Source: Dialister sp. UBA6422 (GTDB taxonomy: Bacteria > Bacillota > Negativicutes > Veillonellales > Dialisteraceae). From it: 26,966 bases of DNA. The DNA is taken from positions 1-26,966 of the forward strand of contig DJPC01000003.1 of NCBI GenBank assembly GCA_002439665.1, written 5' to 3'. This document shows, one piece after another, positions 7,618-15,888 of this stretch. Both the position numbers and the translations under genes were made by a program. Under the pieces are notes generated by a model, which was not told the origin of the DNA, did no database searches, and saw only the letters and a list, made by a program, of their open reading frames with translations. Numbering within the stretch: position 1 is the stretch's first letter; each line of letters starts with the position of its first letter.

Positions 7618-8691
7618 ATGAGTAAACATATCGTTGTCATTCCTGGCGATGGCATTGGAGGAGAAATCACCGATGCAGCTGTGGAAGTATTAAAAAAAGT
7701 AGATTCTATTTACCACATTGGCCTCACCTATGAATGGAAAGATGCTGGCGGTGCTGCTTACGATAAAGTGGGCGAACCCCTACCACAAGATACCATTGAT
7801 GCTTGTAAAAAAGCAGATGCCATTCTTTTTGGTGCTGTAGGTGGTGACCAGTGGGACCACTTGGAACCAGCTCTTCGTCCGGAAAAGGCCATCTTGGGTT
7901 TACGTAAGGCTCTTGGTCTTTATGTCAATCTCCGTCCCGTAAAGATCCAGGACTCTATGATTGAATATTCTCCCCTGAAACCAGAAATTGCCAAAGGCAC
8001 CGATATCATGATTGTTCGTGAACTGGTAGGTGGTATTTACTTCGGCGATCGATGCGAATCTGAAATCCATAACGGTGTAGAACGTGCTTGGGATTTGGAA
8101 AATTACTCTGTACCAGAAGTAGACCGCATCACTCGGTTTGCCATGGAAGCAGCTAGAAAACGTCACGGCCATGTGACCAGTGTAGATAAATCCAATGTAC
8201 TGGCCACCTCCCGCCTGTGGAGAAGAACAGTGATCAAGATCCATGATGAAGACTATCAGGATGTAAAACTGGACCATATGTATGTAGACAACTGCGCCCA
8301 GCAGTTTGCTATCCATCCATCCTTCTTTGATGTCGTAGTGACTGGTAACCTCTTCGGGGATATCCTTTCCGATGAAGCAGCTGTTCTTTCTGGTTCTATC
8401 GGTATGCTGCCTTCTGCGTCTATCGGTGATGAGACAAGCCTGTATGAACCAATCCATGGCTCTGCACCCGATATTGCAGGTAAAGGCATTGCCAACCCGA
8501 TCGCGACCATCCTTTCTGCAGCTATGCTTCTCCGTTACTCCTTAGACGAAGACAAAGCTGCTGATGCCATCGAAGCAGCGGTCAATAAAGCTCTTGACGA
8601 TGGTTATCGTACTGGTGATATTTACAAAGACGGTATGAAGAAAGTCAATGGCAGAGGTATGACAGACGCTATTCTGGAAAGAATCCAGTAA
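7618..8691 (+). CDS. leuB: 3-isopropylmalate dehydrogenase
   Basis: This 357-residue NAD-dependent beta-decarboxylating dehydrogenase oxidises 3-isopropylmalate to 2-oxoisocaproate. The N-terminal IPGDGIGGEI is present, as is the LRPVK arginine segment. The catalytic ELVGGIYFGDR loop, DKSNVLATSRLWR, the metal-binding DILSDEAAVLSGSIG and the NAD-site HGSAPDIAGKGIANP all match LeuB rather than isocitrate or tartrate dehydrogenases. AAGGAG at 7605-7610 precedes the ATG. It probably belongs to the T-box-controlled operon, although the repeat in front of it could reduce read-through. A strong terminator follows. leuA is not in this window. Confidence 0.97.
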   Translation: MSKHIVVIPGDGIGGEITDAAVEVLKKVDSIYHIGLTYEWKDAGGAAYDKVGEPLPQDTIDACKKADAILFGAVGGDQWDHLEPALRPEKAILGLRKALGLYVNLRPVKIQDSMIEYSPLKPEIAKGTDIMIVRELVGGIYFGDRCESEIHNGVERAWDLENYSVPEVDRITRFAMEAARKRHGHVTSVDKSNVLATSRLWRRTVIKIHDEDYQDVKLDHMYVDNCAQQFAIHPSFFDVVVTGNLFGDILSDEAAVLSGSIGMLPSASIGDETSLYEPIHGSAPDIAGKGIANPIATILSAAMLLRYSLDEDKAADAIEAAVNKALDDGYRTGDIYKDGMKKVNGRGMTDAILERIQ

Positions 8692-8722
8692 TCAAATAAG
8701 TTAGCTCTAGCGGGCAAGTTAT

Positions 8723-8773
8723 AAAGGGTCATAAAAGATGATTTTGTAAGAATCACCTTTTATGACCCTTTTG
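8723..8773 (+). terminator. Long-stem terminator after leuB
   Basis: A 21-bp stem (8723-8743 with 8751-8771, one mismatch) has a seven-base loop. The T-run is short, so termination efficiency is uncertain, but position and stem strength fit the end of the leu operon. Confidence 0.75.
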
Positions 8774-8789
8774 CTATGGAAAGACTTGG

Positions 8790-8862
8790 TATTAGCTGGT
8801 GGTTATTGGTTTAACTACTAACCGCAACATTTAAACCTGCAACACTAACCAATGGCGTTCTA
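8790..8862. repeat. Degenerate inverted intergenic sequence
   Basis: The left half contains GGTGGTTATTGGTT. The right half contains ACTAACCAAT and several AACC words, so the arms are loosely complementary in more than one register. It resembles the iterated-word arms of other gaps but has no recognisable core. Confidence 0.4.
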
Positions 8863-8927
8863 TATTTTTACCACATATATAATTATAATGAAAACTTAGC
8901 GCATAAACCAATAACATAGAGTATTTG

Positions 8928-8936
8928 TGATAAAAT
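8928..8936 (+). promoter_or_regulatory. Extended -10 promoter
   Basis: TGATAAAAT lies 58 bases before the nitroreductase ATG. There is no convincing -35 box. Confidence 0.45.
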
Positions 8937-8993
8937 AAAAATTAGAAATATTAGAATTGGCAAAGTGACAAATTCTCTGAAAGGAGGCGTCCT

Positions 8994-9536
8994 ATGGATG
9001 CAGTGAAATGTTTGATTTCCCGTCGAAGTATAAGGGAATATATCGATAAGCCAGTGAAGGAAAGGGACGTGGAAAACGTTGTCCGTATAGCACAAATGGC
9101 TTCTAGTTGGGAAAATGCCCAGCCTGTGCGATATGTGGTAGTTTTGGATACAGATATCAAACATCGTTTAGCGAAAGAGTGTACTGGCAGCTCACCTTGG
9201 AATACAGAATATATCGAAGATGCTCCTGCACTAGTGGTTCTTTGCACAGTGAAAGGCGTTTCTGGTTATGAACCAGATGGTAGTCCATCCACTGAAAAGG
9301 GATCCCACTGGCAATCCTTCGATGCAGGAGTAGCAGCGGCGCATTTTTGCCTTTCTGCTAGGGCATTGAAACTAGGAACTCTCATTATGGGCCGCTATGA
9401 TGAAAAGAAAGTGAAAGAAATCTTATCTCTGCCAGAAGAATACGACGTGTCTTGCCTTATTGCCATGGGATATCCGGCGGTGATTCCGGCGGCAGCAGAG
9501 CGGAAGCTGATAGATGAAATATTGATATTTAAATAG
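8994..9536 (+). CDS. Nitroreductase family protein
   Basis: This 180-residue flavoprotein is of the FMN-dependent nitroreductase/NADH-oxidase fold. The N-terminal RRSIREY (about 10-16) is the phosphate-binding arginine motif. The central segment around SSWENAQPVR, the FDAGVAAAHFCLSARALKLGT helix and the C-terminal IAMGYP are typical. Members reduce nitro groups, quinones or flavins with NAD(P)H; the physiological substrate here is unknown. The ATG at 8994 follows AAAGGAGG. It stands alone, convergent with the EamA permease gene, with repeat element B between them. Confidence 0.9.
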   Translation: MDAVKCLISRRSIREYIDKPVKERDVENVVRIAQMASSWENAQPVRYVVVLDTDIKHRLAKECTGSSPWNTEYIEDAPALVVLCTVKGVSGYEPDGSPSTEKGSHWQSFDAGVAAAHFCLSARALKLGTLIMGRYDEKKVKEILSLPEEYDVSCLIAMGYPAVIPAAAERKLIDEILIFK

Positions 9537-9538
9537 TA

Positions 9539-9750
9539 GCGAGAAGTATAAAAGTGAGGAACTAGGAATGAGGAGTGGTGAAAGGAGCCTACAATTCCTA
9601 AAGGGCCGCCAATAGCCTTTAAGTAGGCATTACTGTGCACTGCTTACTATAAATATCGGCGAGCATATAAAAGGGACACAGTGCTATATGAAAGTATTTC
9701 TATAAGAGCAATGCGAGGACTCGCCGCCTTCATTCCCCACTCCTTACAGC
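9539..9750. repeat. Dispersed inverted intergenic element, copy B
   Basis: The left arm (9539-9583) has GAGAAGT, GTGAGGA and GAGGAGTGGTG words. The right arm (9725-9750) has the complement, CCTTCATTCCCCACTCCTTAC. GCCGCCAATA occurs at 9605-9614 and CGGCGAGCAT near 9657. The right arm overlaps the permease gene, whose last codons lie in it, so the insertion or expansion of the element shaped the C-terminus of that protein. Shared words and order with copy A (7421-7573) mark them as related. Confidence 0.75.
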
Positions 9751-10623
9751 TTTTTTATAGTTCATCAGCACAATGGACCCCATGACGAGGGCGATGCCTA
9801 GAATGTGGATGGGACCTAGGATTTCATGGAAAAGGAAAATACCAAATAAAGCAGACACTACGGTTTCTATGGAAGCGATCACCGGGACTTTACTGTTCTC
9901 GGTGATTTTTTGTACCCCTTGATAGTAGAAAAGGTAGCCTAAGGCGGTGGGGATTAGGGCGTAAAGGAAACCCATACCTAGGAGATCTGCCTGGTAGGTT
10001 TCTTGGGGGAGCGGATAGGTGAAGAAAAGAAGAAACAAGGCAGCGAAGAGGTAGCTGTAGGTACTCATGACCCAAGCGTTGCAGCGAAAGCCTGCCATGC
10101 GGCCAAAGACAGAGGTCAAGCCATAGGTGAGGCCGCTGCCGATGCCAAAGAGGATGCCTGTCAAAGGGAGAGCTTGTATATCCATATGTCCGCCGGTGAC
10201 GGTTAAGATGCAACCGGCAATGCAGACTGCCATAGCGAGGAGTTTCTGTAAGGTGAAGGTTTCCTGAAATAAAATTCGTGAGGCGATCATACCGCAAAGT
10301 GGTGCTAGATTCAGCAGTACAGCAGAGAGGGTCATTCCTAGATCTAGGATGGCTTCGTTGTAGAAAATATTGTAAATGCCCTGGCAGATAAGGCCAAGAA
10401 GCATGCAGGATAGAAAAGATTTTTTATCAATGCGAAAGGCCTGCCAGCCGAATTGGTAGATAGTCATTACCAGGAGGATGAGGAAAGCAAAGGCCATGCG
10501 GAGAAAACAAGTGAGAAGAGAAGTAGATCCCATTTGATTCATAAATAATACAAAGACGCCGATACTGCCCCATAGGGTACCGCCGATAAGAATATCGATG
10601 ATGCCGCGTCGTTCTGAAGACAT
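9730..10623 (-). CDS. EamA-type DMT family permease
   Basis: This 297-residue membrane protein has about ten hydrophobic helices arranged as two EamA repeats, as in drug/metabolite exporters such as RhaT- and YdcZ-like permeases. The N-terminal GGTLWGSIGVFVL and the second-half GSGLTYGLTSVFGR are typical of the two repeats. On the minus strand AAGGAG lies nine bases before the ATG at 10623. Substrate unknown. The last codons (AVRSGE and stop) are encoded by the right arm of repeat B. The gene converges with the nitroreductase gene. Confidence 0.9.
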   Translation of the reverse strand: MSSERRGIIDILIGGTLWGSIGVFVLFMNQMGSTSLLTCFLRMAFAFLILLVMTIYQFGWQAFRIDKKSFLSCMLLGLICQGIYNIFYNEAILDLGMTLSAVLLNLAPLCGMIASRILFQETFTLQKLLAMAVCIAGCILTVTGGHMDIQALPLTGILFGIGSGLTYGLTSVFGRMAGFRCNAWVMSTYSYLFAALFLLFFTYPLPQETYQADLLGMGFLYALIPTALGYLFYYQGVQKITENSKVPVIASIETVVSALFGIFLFHEILGPIHILGIALVMGSIVLMNYKKAVRSGE

Positions 10624-11100
10624 GATAGTATACTCCTTTTTTGAATGATTTCACATCGTATGTTTTCGGTAATCTAGAAGGTTCTTGTGACATAATAACA
10701 TATGAATAGTATTTTATATCATCGCTGTTAAAGGGGCTTGTTGATAAAATTTCGAAATTGTTTTTTCTGAAAATGCTATGCAAAGGTTCTATAGAAATAC
10801 GGAAAGGTTTTGAAACAATGCGGTACACTGTCAAAGGTATATCCGATGAACCTTATGAAAGCAATTTTCTATTATCTATTATAAAGTAAGTGACCAGCAG
10901 AAACGGGATGACAGAACCTTTGTATGGTGGATAAGTAGAATAAGATCCATAGGGAAAGCACTCTACTAGAACTCTATTAATTATTATAAACTTTCATTGA
11001 AAAAATATGATATAATAAACTGTTGTGTGAGTGTAGTATTAGCGATTCACAAATTATATATCTTTATTTCCAAAGTGTCTAAATAAAGGAGGAAGACTGA
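10624..11100. other. Divergent intergenic region upstream of korA
   Basis: About 477 bp with no supported gene; short frames here lack ribosome binding sites. It carries the permease promoter on the minus strand (a possible TGATATAAA near 10712-10720) and, for korA, an extended -10 box TGATATAAT at 11008-11016. The stretch from 10760 to 10990 is AT-rich with no clear structure. Confidence 0.5.
11008..11016 (+). promoter_or_regulatory. Extended -10 promoter of korAB
   Basis: A perfect TGATATAAT with an upstream A/T-rich tract. It lies 85 bases before the TTG start of korA. Confidence 0.6.
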
Positions 11101-12849
11101 TTGGAAACAAAACGTGATTTTATCTGGAAGATGGGCGGCCAGCAAGGGCAGGGCGTCGAATCTTGTGGCGAAATCTTGGGTAAGGTACTGGCTCAGGAAG
11201 GATATTCTCTCTTCAGCCAGCGTCTTTTCGCGTCCCGTATCAAAGGTGGTCATACCACCATTGCGCTGCGTATTGCTACTAAAGAAATTGCTACCATTGG
11301 GGAACATGTAGATTGCCTGGTAGCTCTCGATCAGGAAACCATTGATATTCACGGTAAAGAAGTTCCGGAAGGGGGCGTCATCATCGCTGATGATGCATTC
11401 CATCCTAAGTTTGATGCCCACACAGGCCGTATTTTCTTAGCTCTTCCTATTACAGAATTGGCTAAAAAGTATGGCAGCATGCAGATGAAAAATATTGCGG
11501 CTCTTGGCATGAGTGCTGGTGTTTTGGGATTCCCAGAAGAACCTTTTTATGGTTTTATCGCCGATCGTTTTGCTAAAAAGGGCGATGAAATCATTTCTAA
11601 GAATAAGGACATTTTTAAGGAAGGCTATGATACGGCTATTGCCTCTATGCATGGGGTAGAACTGGGAAAACTGGCTACTCCACCTAAGAAAGATCAGCTT
11701 TACCTTTTGGGAAATGAAGCAGCTGCTCTGGGGGCTATTTCCGCAGGTTCCAGATTCATGGCTTCTTATCCGATTACTCCGGCTACAGAAATCATGGAAT
11801 ACATGATTAAAGTGATTCATAAAATCAATGGTACTGTGGTGCAGACCGAAGATGAACTTTCTTCTTGCATGATGGCTATGGGTGCTGGTTATGCAGGGGT
11901 TCGTGCTTTCACAGCCACCTCCGGCCCAGGGCTGTCTCTGATGGCAGAATCTATTTCTATGGCATGCACTGCTGAAATTCCAGTGGTTATTATCGATGTC
12001 ATGCGTGCCGGCCCCTCTACTGGTATGGCTACCAAGGTAGAACAGAGTGATATCCGTTACGCGATCGGTTCTGGTCATGGGGATGCAGAAAAGATTGTTC
12101 TGGCTGCTGCTTCTATTGAAGATTGCTACTATATCGTGCAGGAAGCATTTAACTTGGCAGAAGAATTCCAGACTCCGGTTATTGTCCTGTCTGACCTGCA
12201 GTTTGGCATGTGCAAACAGTCCGTACCGGCTTTCGATATGAATCGTGTAGGTATCAACCGTGGTAAGCTCCTCACCGAAGGACTTCCGGAACTGGATACC
12301 AAGAAGAAGGAATATTTCCATCGTTTCGAAGATACAGAAGATGGTATTTCTCCAAGAACCATTCCAGGTGTTAAGAATGGTATGTTCCTTTCCACTGGTT
12401 TGGAACACAACGTATTCGGCAAACCGGCTGAAGGCGTAGGGGATCGTGTAATGGAAATGGAAAAGCGTCATCGGAAATTTGCTGGTGTAGAAAAAGCCAT
12501 TCAGCCATTCTATGTGACCCATGAAGACACCGATTGTGATCTTCTCCTGGTGGGAATTACTTCCACTGGCGGTGCTATCGATGAAGCTTGCGAAGCTTTG
12601 GCAGAAGAAGGCAAGAGGGTGAACCACTTGCAGCTCCGTCTGCTGTCTCCATTCCCGGTAGAATCTCTCCGTCCTTATATCGAAGGCGCCAAGAAAGTCC
12701 TTATCGTAGAAGAAGACCTGACAGCCCAGCTTCGTGAACTCTTTGCTATTCATTTTGCTTGCCATGACAAACTCTTGTCTTGCCTGCAGTATGATGGCAC
12801 CCCATTCACTGCTTCTACTATCTTGAAAAAAGCTAAGGAGGTCTTCTAA
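11101..12849 (+). CDS. korA: 2-oxoacid:ferredoxin oxidoreductase, fused gamma-alpha subunit (KorA-type)
   Basis: This 582-residue protein joins the gamma domain (about 1-190; GGQQGQGVESCGEILGK and FASRIKGGHTT) to the pyruvate-ferredoxin-oxidoreductase-type alpha domain. The alpha part has YPITPATEIMEY at about 223-234, EDELSSCMMAMGAGYAGVRA and SGPGLSLMAES near 275, plus a C-terminal transketolase-like domain. With KorB it oxidatively decarboxylates a 2-oxoacid, usually 2-oxoglutarate, to the acyl-CoA and reduces ferredoxin. Pyruvate or branched-chain acids cannot be excluded. The start is TTG at 11101, supported by AAGGAGG at 11086-11092; no ATG in frame has a comparable site. korB follows after one base. 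Separate KorC/KorD ferredoxin-type subunits are absent. Confidence 0.93.
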   Translation: METKRDFIWKMGGQQGQGVESCGEILGKVLAQEGYSLFSQRLFASRIKGGHTTIALRIATKEIATIGEHVDCLVALDQETIDIHGKEVPEGGVIIADDAFHPKFDAHTGRIFLALPITELAKKYGSMQMKNIAALGMSAGVLGFPEEPFYGFIADRFAKKGDEIISKNKDIFKEGYDTAIASMHGVELGKLATPPKKDQLYLLGNEAAALGAISAGSRFMASYPITPATEIMEYMIKVIHKINGTVVQTEDELSSCMMAMGAGYAGVRAFTATSGPGLSLMAESISMACTAEIPVVIIDVMRAGPSTGMATKVEQSDIRYAIGSGHGDAEKIVLAAASIEDCYYIVQEAFNLAEEFQTPVIVLSDLQFGMCKQSVPAFDMNRVGINRGKLLTEGLPELDTKKKEYFHRFEDTEDGISPRTIPGVKNGMFLSTGLEHNVFGKPAEGVGDRVMEMEKRHRKFAGVEKAIQPFYVTHEDTDCDLLLVGITSTGGAIDEACEALAEEGKRVNHLQLRLLSPFPVESLRPYIEGAKKVLIVEEDLTAQLRELFAIHFACHDKLLSCLQYDGTPFTASTILKKAKEVF

Positions 12850-12850
12850 G

Positions 12851-13717
12851 ATGGCATCACCGCGGGATTATAAAAATACTATTGTACCGAACTGGTGCCC
12901 AGGTTGCGGCGATTACGGCATTCAGAATGCCATCAGTGCGGTTTGTGCGAAAAAAGGTTGGCCTAATGAAAGCATTACCTTGATTTCTGGTATCGGCTGC
13001 TCTTCCCGTATCGGCGGCTACCAGTACTGCTATGGCGCTCATACCACCCATGGTAGAGCTCTTCCTTTTGCGCAGGGCATCAAATGTGCCAATAAAGATA
13101 CCCATATGATCGTATGTTCCGGTGATGGCGATTCCTATGCGATCGGTTTGGGTCACGCTATGCATGCCATGAAGAGAAATATGGATATCACTTACTTGGT
13201 CTTTGATAACCAGGTATATGGGCTCACCAAGGGTCAGACATCTCCGGCTTCCTCTAAAGGGTTTGTGACTAAGACTACCCCAGATGGAAACCCCATGACT
13301 CCCCTTGATGCACCATCTATGGCTATTGCTGCAGGTGCTACTTTCGTGGCTCAGGCATATGCTATCGATGGCAGAAACTTGGTGGATATCATTGAAAAGG
13401 CAGTGGATCACAAAGGTTTCTCTTATGTGAATATTTTCACCCCTTGCGTGACATTCAATCATTTCAACACCGTACAGTGGTACAACGAACATTTAAAGAA
13501 AATTTCTGATGTTCGTGAAAACTATGACCCATCTAGCAAAGCCCAAGCTTTCCATCTCTTGGCTGAAACAGATAGCTTGGTGACCGGCGTCATTTATGAA
13601 GAAAATGGTGTCCTTCCTTTTGGCGATATCGTACCATCTAAAGATATTTGTCTTACAGACCATGTAGAAAAGCCATCTCAGGAACTTTTTGATGATCTGT
13701 GCAAGGAGTTTAGATAG
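12851..13717 (+). CDS. korB: 2-oxoacid:ferredoxin oxidoreductase beta subunit
   Basis: This is the thiamine-pyrophosphate-binding partner (288 residues) of KorA. The [4Fe-4S] cysteines are C16 and C19 (NWCPGCGDYG), C50 (SGIGCSSR) and C199 (FTPCVTFN). The TPP/Mg motif starts at GDGDSYAIG (91-99) and ends at the FDNQVYGLTKGQ segment around 118-129. Length is typical of KorB/VorC-like subunits. It starts one base after the korA stop, with AAGGAGG inside the end of korA. It is followed by repeat element C with no evident strong terminator. Confidence 0.95.
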   Translation: MASPRDYKNTIVPNWCPGCGDYGIQNAISAVCAKKGWPNESITLISGIGCSSRIGGYQYCYGAHTTHGRALPFAQGIKCANKDTHMIVCSGDGDSYAIGLGHAMHAMKRNMDITYLVFDNQVYGLTKGQTSPASSKGFVTKTTPDGNPMTPLDAPSMAIAAGATFVAQAYAIDGRNLVDIIEKAVDHKGFSYVNIFTPCVTFNHFNTVQWYNEHLKKISDVRENYDPSSKAQAFHLLAETDSLVTGVIYEENGVLPFGDIVPSKDICLTDHVEKPSQELFDDLCKEFR

Positions 13718-13740
13718 TTTGTGATGGCTTCTCTTTTCTG

Positions 13741-13998
13741 AATTATGAGTCATGGGTAGTGCGTCATGGAGGAAAGGACGCCTTATTCATAAAGCGCCCC
13801 ATACCCTCTTGATTACATGGCTATGCACGAATATGGATATCATATTTCAGAACGAGAATGATTCACTGACTGTCAAATAGTGTGACATGCTAGGAGTGCC
13901 TATGGGCGAGGCTTTTATAAAAAGAGGATTTGGGGCTTTTCGATGGTTATGTCCCCTTTTCCATGACTCTACCCTATGCACTCTGCATGATGCACTGT
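13741..13998. repeat. Dispersed inverted intergenic element, copy C
   Basis: The left arm carries GAGTCATGG and GTGCGTCATGG (13746-13770). The right arm (13961-13998) carries the complements of GAGTCATGG and GTGCATCATG. After the left arm comes GACGCC, a short loop and AAAGCGCCCCATA. Near the right end a 20-base stretch beginning at 13916 matches 18 of 20 positions with the one beginning at 26931 in copy D; both run from TATAAAAAG into GGGG. GGATATCATATTT is largely shared with D too. The right arm directly abuts the Shine-Dalgarno site of the Sel1 protein gene. Confidence 0.75.
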
Positions 13999-14021
13999 TT
14001 TTTTCAAAGGAGCAGAACATT

Positions 14022-15083
14022 ATGTCATCTGATCGTATGATGGAATATTACTACTCCATGGGGCAAGATTGTCTCCATATCGGAAATCTGGATGATGCGA
14101 TGACCTATTTCCGCAAAGCAGCTAATATGGGTGCCCATGAAGCAGCTTATGAAATCTGTGTCATTGGCCGTCGCATGGAAACCGGTGATGGAGTAGAAAA
14201 AGACGAGGAGAAAGCAGAAAGCTGCTATAAAATCGGCGTGGAGTACGATATTACCAGTGCTAGTCTTTACTTGGGAAAGTTGTACCTTCGCGGGATTCAT
14301 GGAGGAAAACCCAATCCGAGAAAAGCCAGAAGGGCACTGGAACATGCTTCTGACATGGGAAACGCAGAAGCGGCTGCCCTTTTAGGCAAGGCCTATGATG
14401 AAGGTCGGTTTGGTAAGGTGAATCCTGAAAAAGCTCTTCACTATTATCTTTTGGCAGCGGAACGGGGAGATACCAGTGCCATGCTAATGGTAGGGCTTTT
14501 TTATGCCCAGGGAAGCAGCACAGCCAAAGATTTGACTGCTGCAGAAATGTGGATTCGTAAAGGCTGTGAAATGGGAGATCCTGATGGAAATGCCACGTTG
14601 AAAGTATTTCTTTCCATCGCTTGCCGGGAGTATGTGACTGGACAGGCAGGAAGAGTAGATGACAATAAAGCGTTTCAATTGGCCCAAGAGGCAGAACAGC
14701 TAGGAGATAAGGAAGTATACTTTAAATTAGGGGAAGCCTTCAGACATAAGAGCCAAAGAAAAGGGCATTTGAAACATGCATTTATTTGCTATGAAAAAGC
14801 GGCACAGAATGAAATCCCTGCTGCCTATTCCGCACTGGGTCTTTGCTATGAAGCAGGACTTGGTGTAGAAGAAGATATTAAAAAAGCAGTGGATTTATAT
14901 AAGAAAGCAGCTGATCAAGGAGATCCTTTTGGTATGGCCCACTATGGCTATGCATTGGCCAATGGCGAAGGGTGCGCTAAGGATGAAAAAGCAGCCATGT
15001 CCTGGCTCATCAAGGCGGCTATGCAAGGAGACCAAGGCGCCATTCAAACCCTAAAAGAAGACTATCAATATGAATTGCAATAA
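14022..15083 (+). CDS. Sel1-like repeat protein
   Basis: A 353-residue alpha-solenoid protein of about eight Sel1/TPR-like repeats. The units are recognisable by A-x-x-x-Y/W-x-x-x-A patterns such as AMTYFRKAANMG, ALHYYLLAAERGD, AEMWIRKGCEMGD, AVDLYKKAADQGD and AMSWLIKAAMQGD, spaced by ~36 residues. There is no signal peptide or TM segment, so it is probably a cytoplasmic scaffold. Partners are unknown. The frame is open from 13887, but that extra part lies in repeat C. AAAGGAG at 14006-14012 fits the ATG at 14022. A terminator follows at 15147. Confidence 0.88.
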   Translation: MSSDRMMEYYYSMGQDCLHIGNLDDAMTYFRKAANMGAHEAAYEICVIGRRMETGDGVEKDEEKAESCYKIGVEYDITSASLYLGKLYLRGIHGGKPNPRKARRALEHASDMGNAEAAALLGKAYDEGRFGKVNPEKALHYYLLAAERGDTSAMLMVGLFYAQGSSTAKDLTAAEMWIRKGCEMGDPDGNATLKVFLSIACREYVTGQAGRVDDNKAFQLAQEAEQLGDKEVYFKLGEAFRHKSQRKGHLKHAFICYEKAAQNEIPAAYSALGLCYEAGLGVEEDIKKAVDLYKKAADQGDPFGMAHYGYALANGEGCAKDEKAAMSWLIKAAMQGDQGAIQTLKEDYQYELQ

Positions 15084-15146
15084 GATGGCTGCCAAGTGTA
15101 AGGACTCCATCTAAGCTAGGACTATGTATTCTTCTATAAGCAGGTT

Positions 15147-15200
15147 CTTAAGAAAGAGACATTCATACATTCTTTGTATGGGTGTCTCTTTTTTCTTGAG
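15147..15200 (+). terminator. Rho-independent terminator, possibly bidirectional
   Basis: AAGAAAGAGACATTCATAC-type left arm pairs with GTATGGGTGTCTCTTTTTTC on the right. The outer CTTAAGAAA/TTTCTTGAG extension also pairs. A T-run follows the stem. Confidence 0.85.
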
Positions 15201-15234
15201 ACAAATAGCAAAGAAATCCCCTATTGCGTTTACC

Positions 15235-15352
15235 TTGTCATATACAAATTTTATATGGTAGACTTTACACCTTACCGGTGGAAAACAGATCGCCTATGGA
15301 TGAAGGACAATCAAAAAGCTAGGATGCGCAACATGCATCCTAGCTTTTTGAT
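15235..15352 (+). ncRNA. Possible short transcript with own promoter and terminator
   Basis: TTGTCA (15235-15240) and TAGACT (15259-15264) are 18 bp apart and could start an RNA near 15271. A perfect 18-bp hairpin (15310-15327 with 15335-15352, loop GCAACAT) with a TTTTT in its right arm would end it, giving about 80 nt. The only frame inside is eight codons (ATG 15298). The -10 box is weak. The hairpin may instead serve only as a bidirectional terminator between the convergent Sel1 and Fur-family genes. Confidence 0.35.
15310..15352. terminator. Bidirectional hairpin terminator between convergent genes
   Basis: Perfect 18-bp inverted repeat with a seven-base loop. Runs of A on the left arm and T on the right make it usable on both strands. 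It lies 63 bases past the stop of the minus-strand Fur-family gene. Confidence 0.8.
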
Positions 15353-15414
15353 AGAGGATATGTGTATTTGACTAGTTGATAGAAAGGAATCATGACCTAC
15401 CAAAGGCCACTTCC

Positions 15415-15864
15415 TTATGCTTTTCCCTTTTTATAAGCAGCTGCTTTCCCATTTTGCCGGCAATCTTTGCAGAATCCATAGACTTCAATCCGTGGTTCCT
15501 GCACTTCGAATCCATAATTTTGGTCAAGCCTATCTTCATAATGAGATTCCAGTTTGACTTCTACAGGAAAGATGCGGTGACAACAGAGACAAATAGCATG
15601 CTGAATCGGTGTGCCATTGGCATATTCATATCGTGTGAGGCCATCAGACATGGTCGTAGAACGGCGAAGCAAACCCTTTTCGGCCAATGTCTCACAGTTG
15701 CGATATACTGTGGATAGGCTGAGACGAGTATCTTTTTTTCTAACCAATTCGAACACTTCACCCGCTGTAGAAGGAAGACTTTTTTCCAGTACTTTTAAAA
15801 TCATGACTCGGGCTTTGGTTCTCTTTAAATGTTTTTGTAATAAAATTTCTTCAAAATTACCCAT
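15415..15864 (-). CDS. Fur-family transcriptional regulator with altered sensing site
   Basis: A 149-residue Fur/PerR/Zur-family protein. The winged-helix recognition segment LSLSTVYRNCETL is at about 48-60. The structural zinc site is intact (C92/C95 in CLCC, C132/C135 in CKDC). The regulatory site is unusual. The usual H-x-H before the first Cys is IQHAIC, keeping only H89. The H of the usual HPTA-type segment is replaced (SLPSTAGEV), and the H before the R-x-E-x-YG motif is Pro (EPRIEVYG). Which metal or signal it senses cannot be assigned. The frame is open to 15924, but GGAG six bases before the ATG at 15864 and the promoter position favour the shorter form. It is transcribed divergently from the aldehyde dehydrogenase gene. 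Confidence 0.88.
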   Translation of the reverse strand: MGNFEEILLQKHLKRTKARVMILKVLEKSLPSTAGEVFELVRKKDTRLSLSTVYRNCETLAEKGLLRRSTTMSDGLTRYEYANGTPIQHAICLCCHRIFPVEVKLESHYEDRLDQNYGFEVQEPRIEVYGFCKDCRQNGKAAAYKKGKA

Positions 15865-15888
15865 AATGAACTCCATATTACAAACATT

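Noticed and set aside
7421..9750. CRISPR array
   Set aside because: The intergenic repeats are inverted and not regularly spaced with unique spacers. No cas genes are present.
10003..10206. Open frames antisense to the EamA permease and other long genes
   Set aside because: They are frame shadows of well-supported genes, lack ribosome binding sites and show no protein family features.
10762..10860. Short 23-38 codon frames in the korA upstream gap
   Set aside because: No convincing ribosome binding site or protein features; likely chance.
13887..14021. N-terminal extension of the Sel1 protein
   Set aside because: The extension is encoded by repeat copy C, has no Shine-Dalgarno site, and the ATG at 14022 has a good AAAGGAG.
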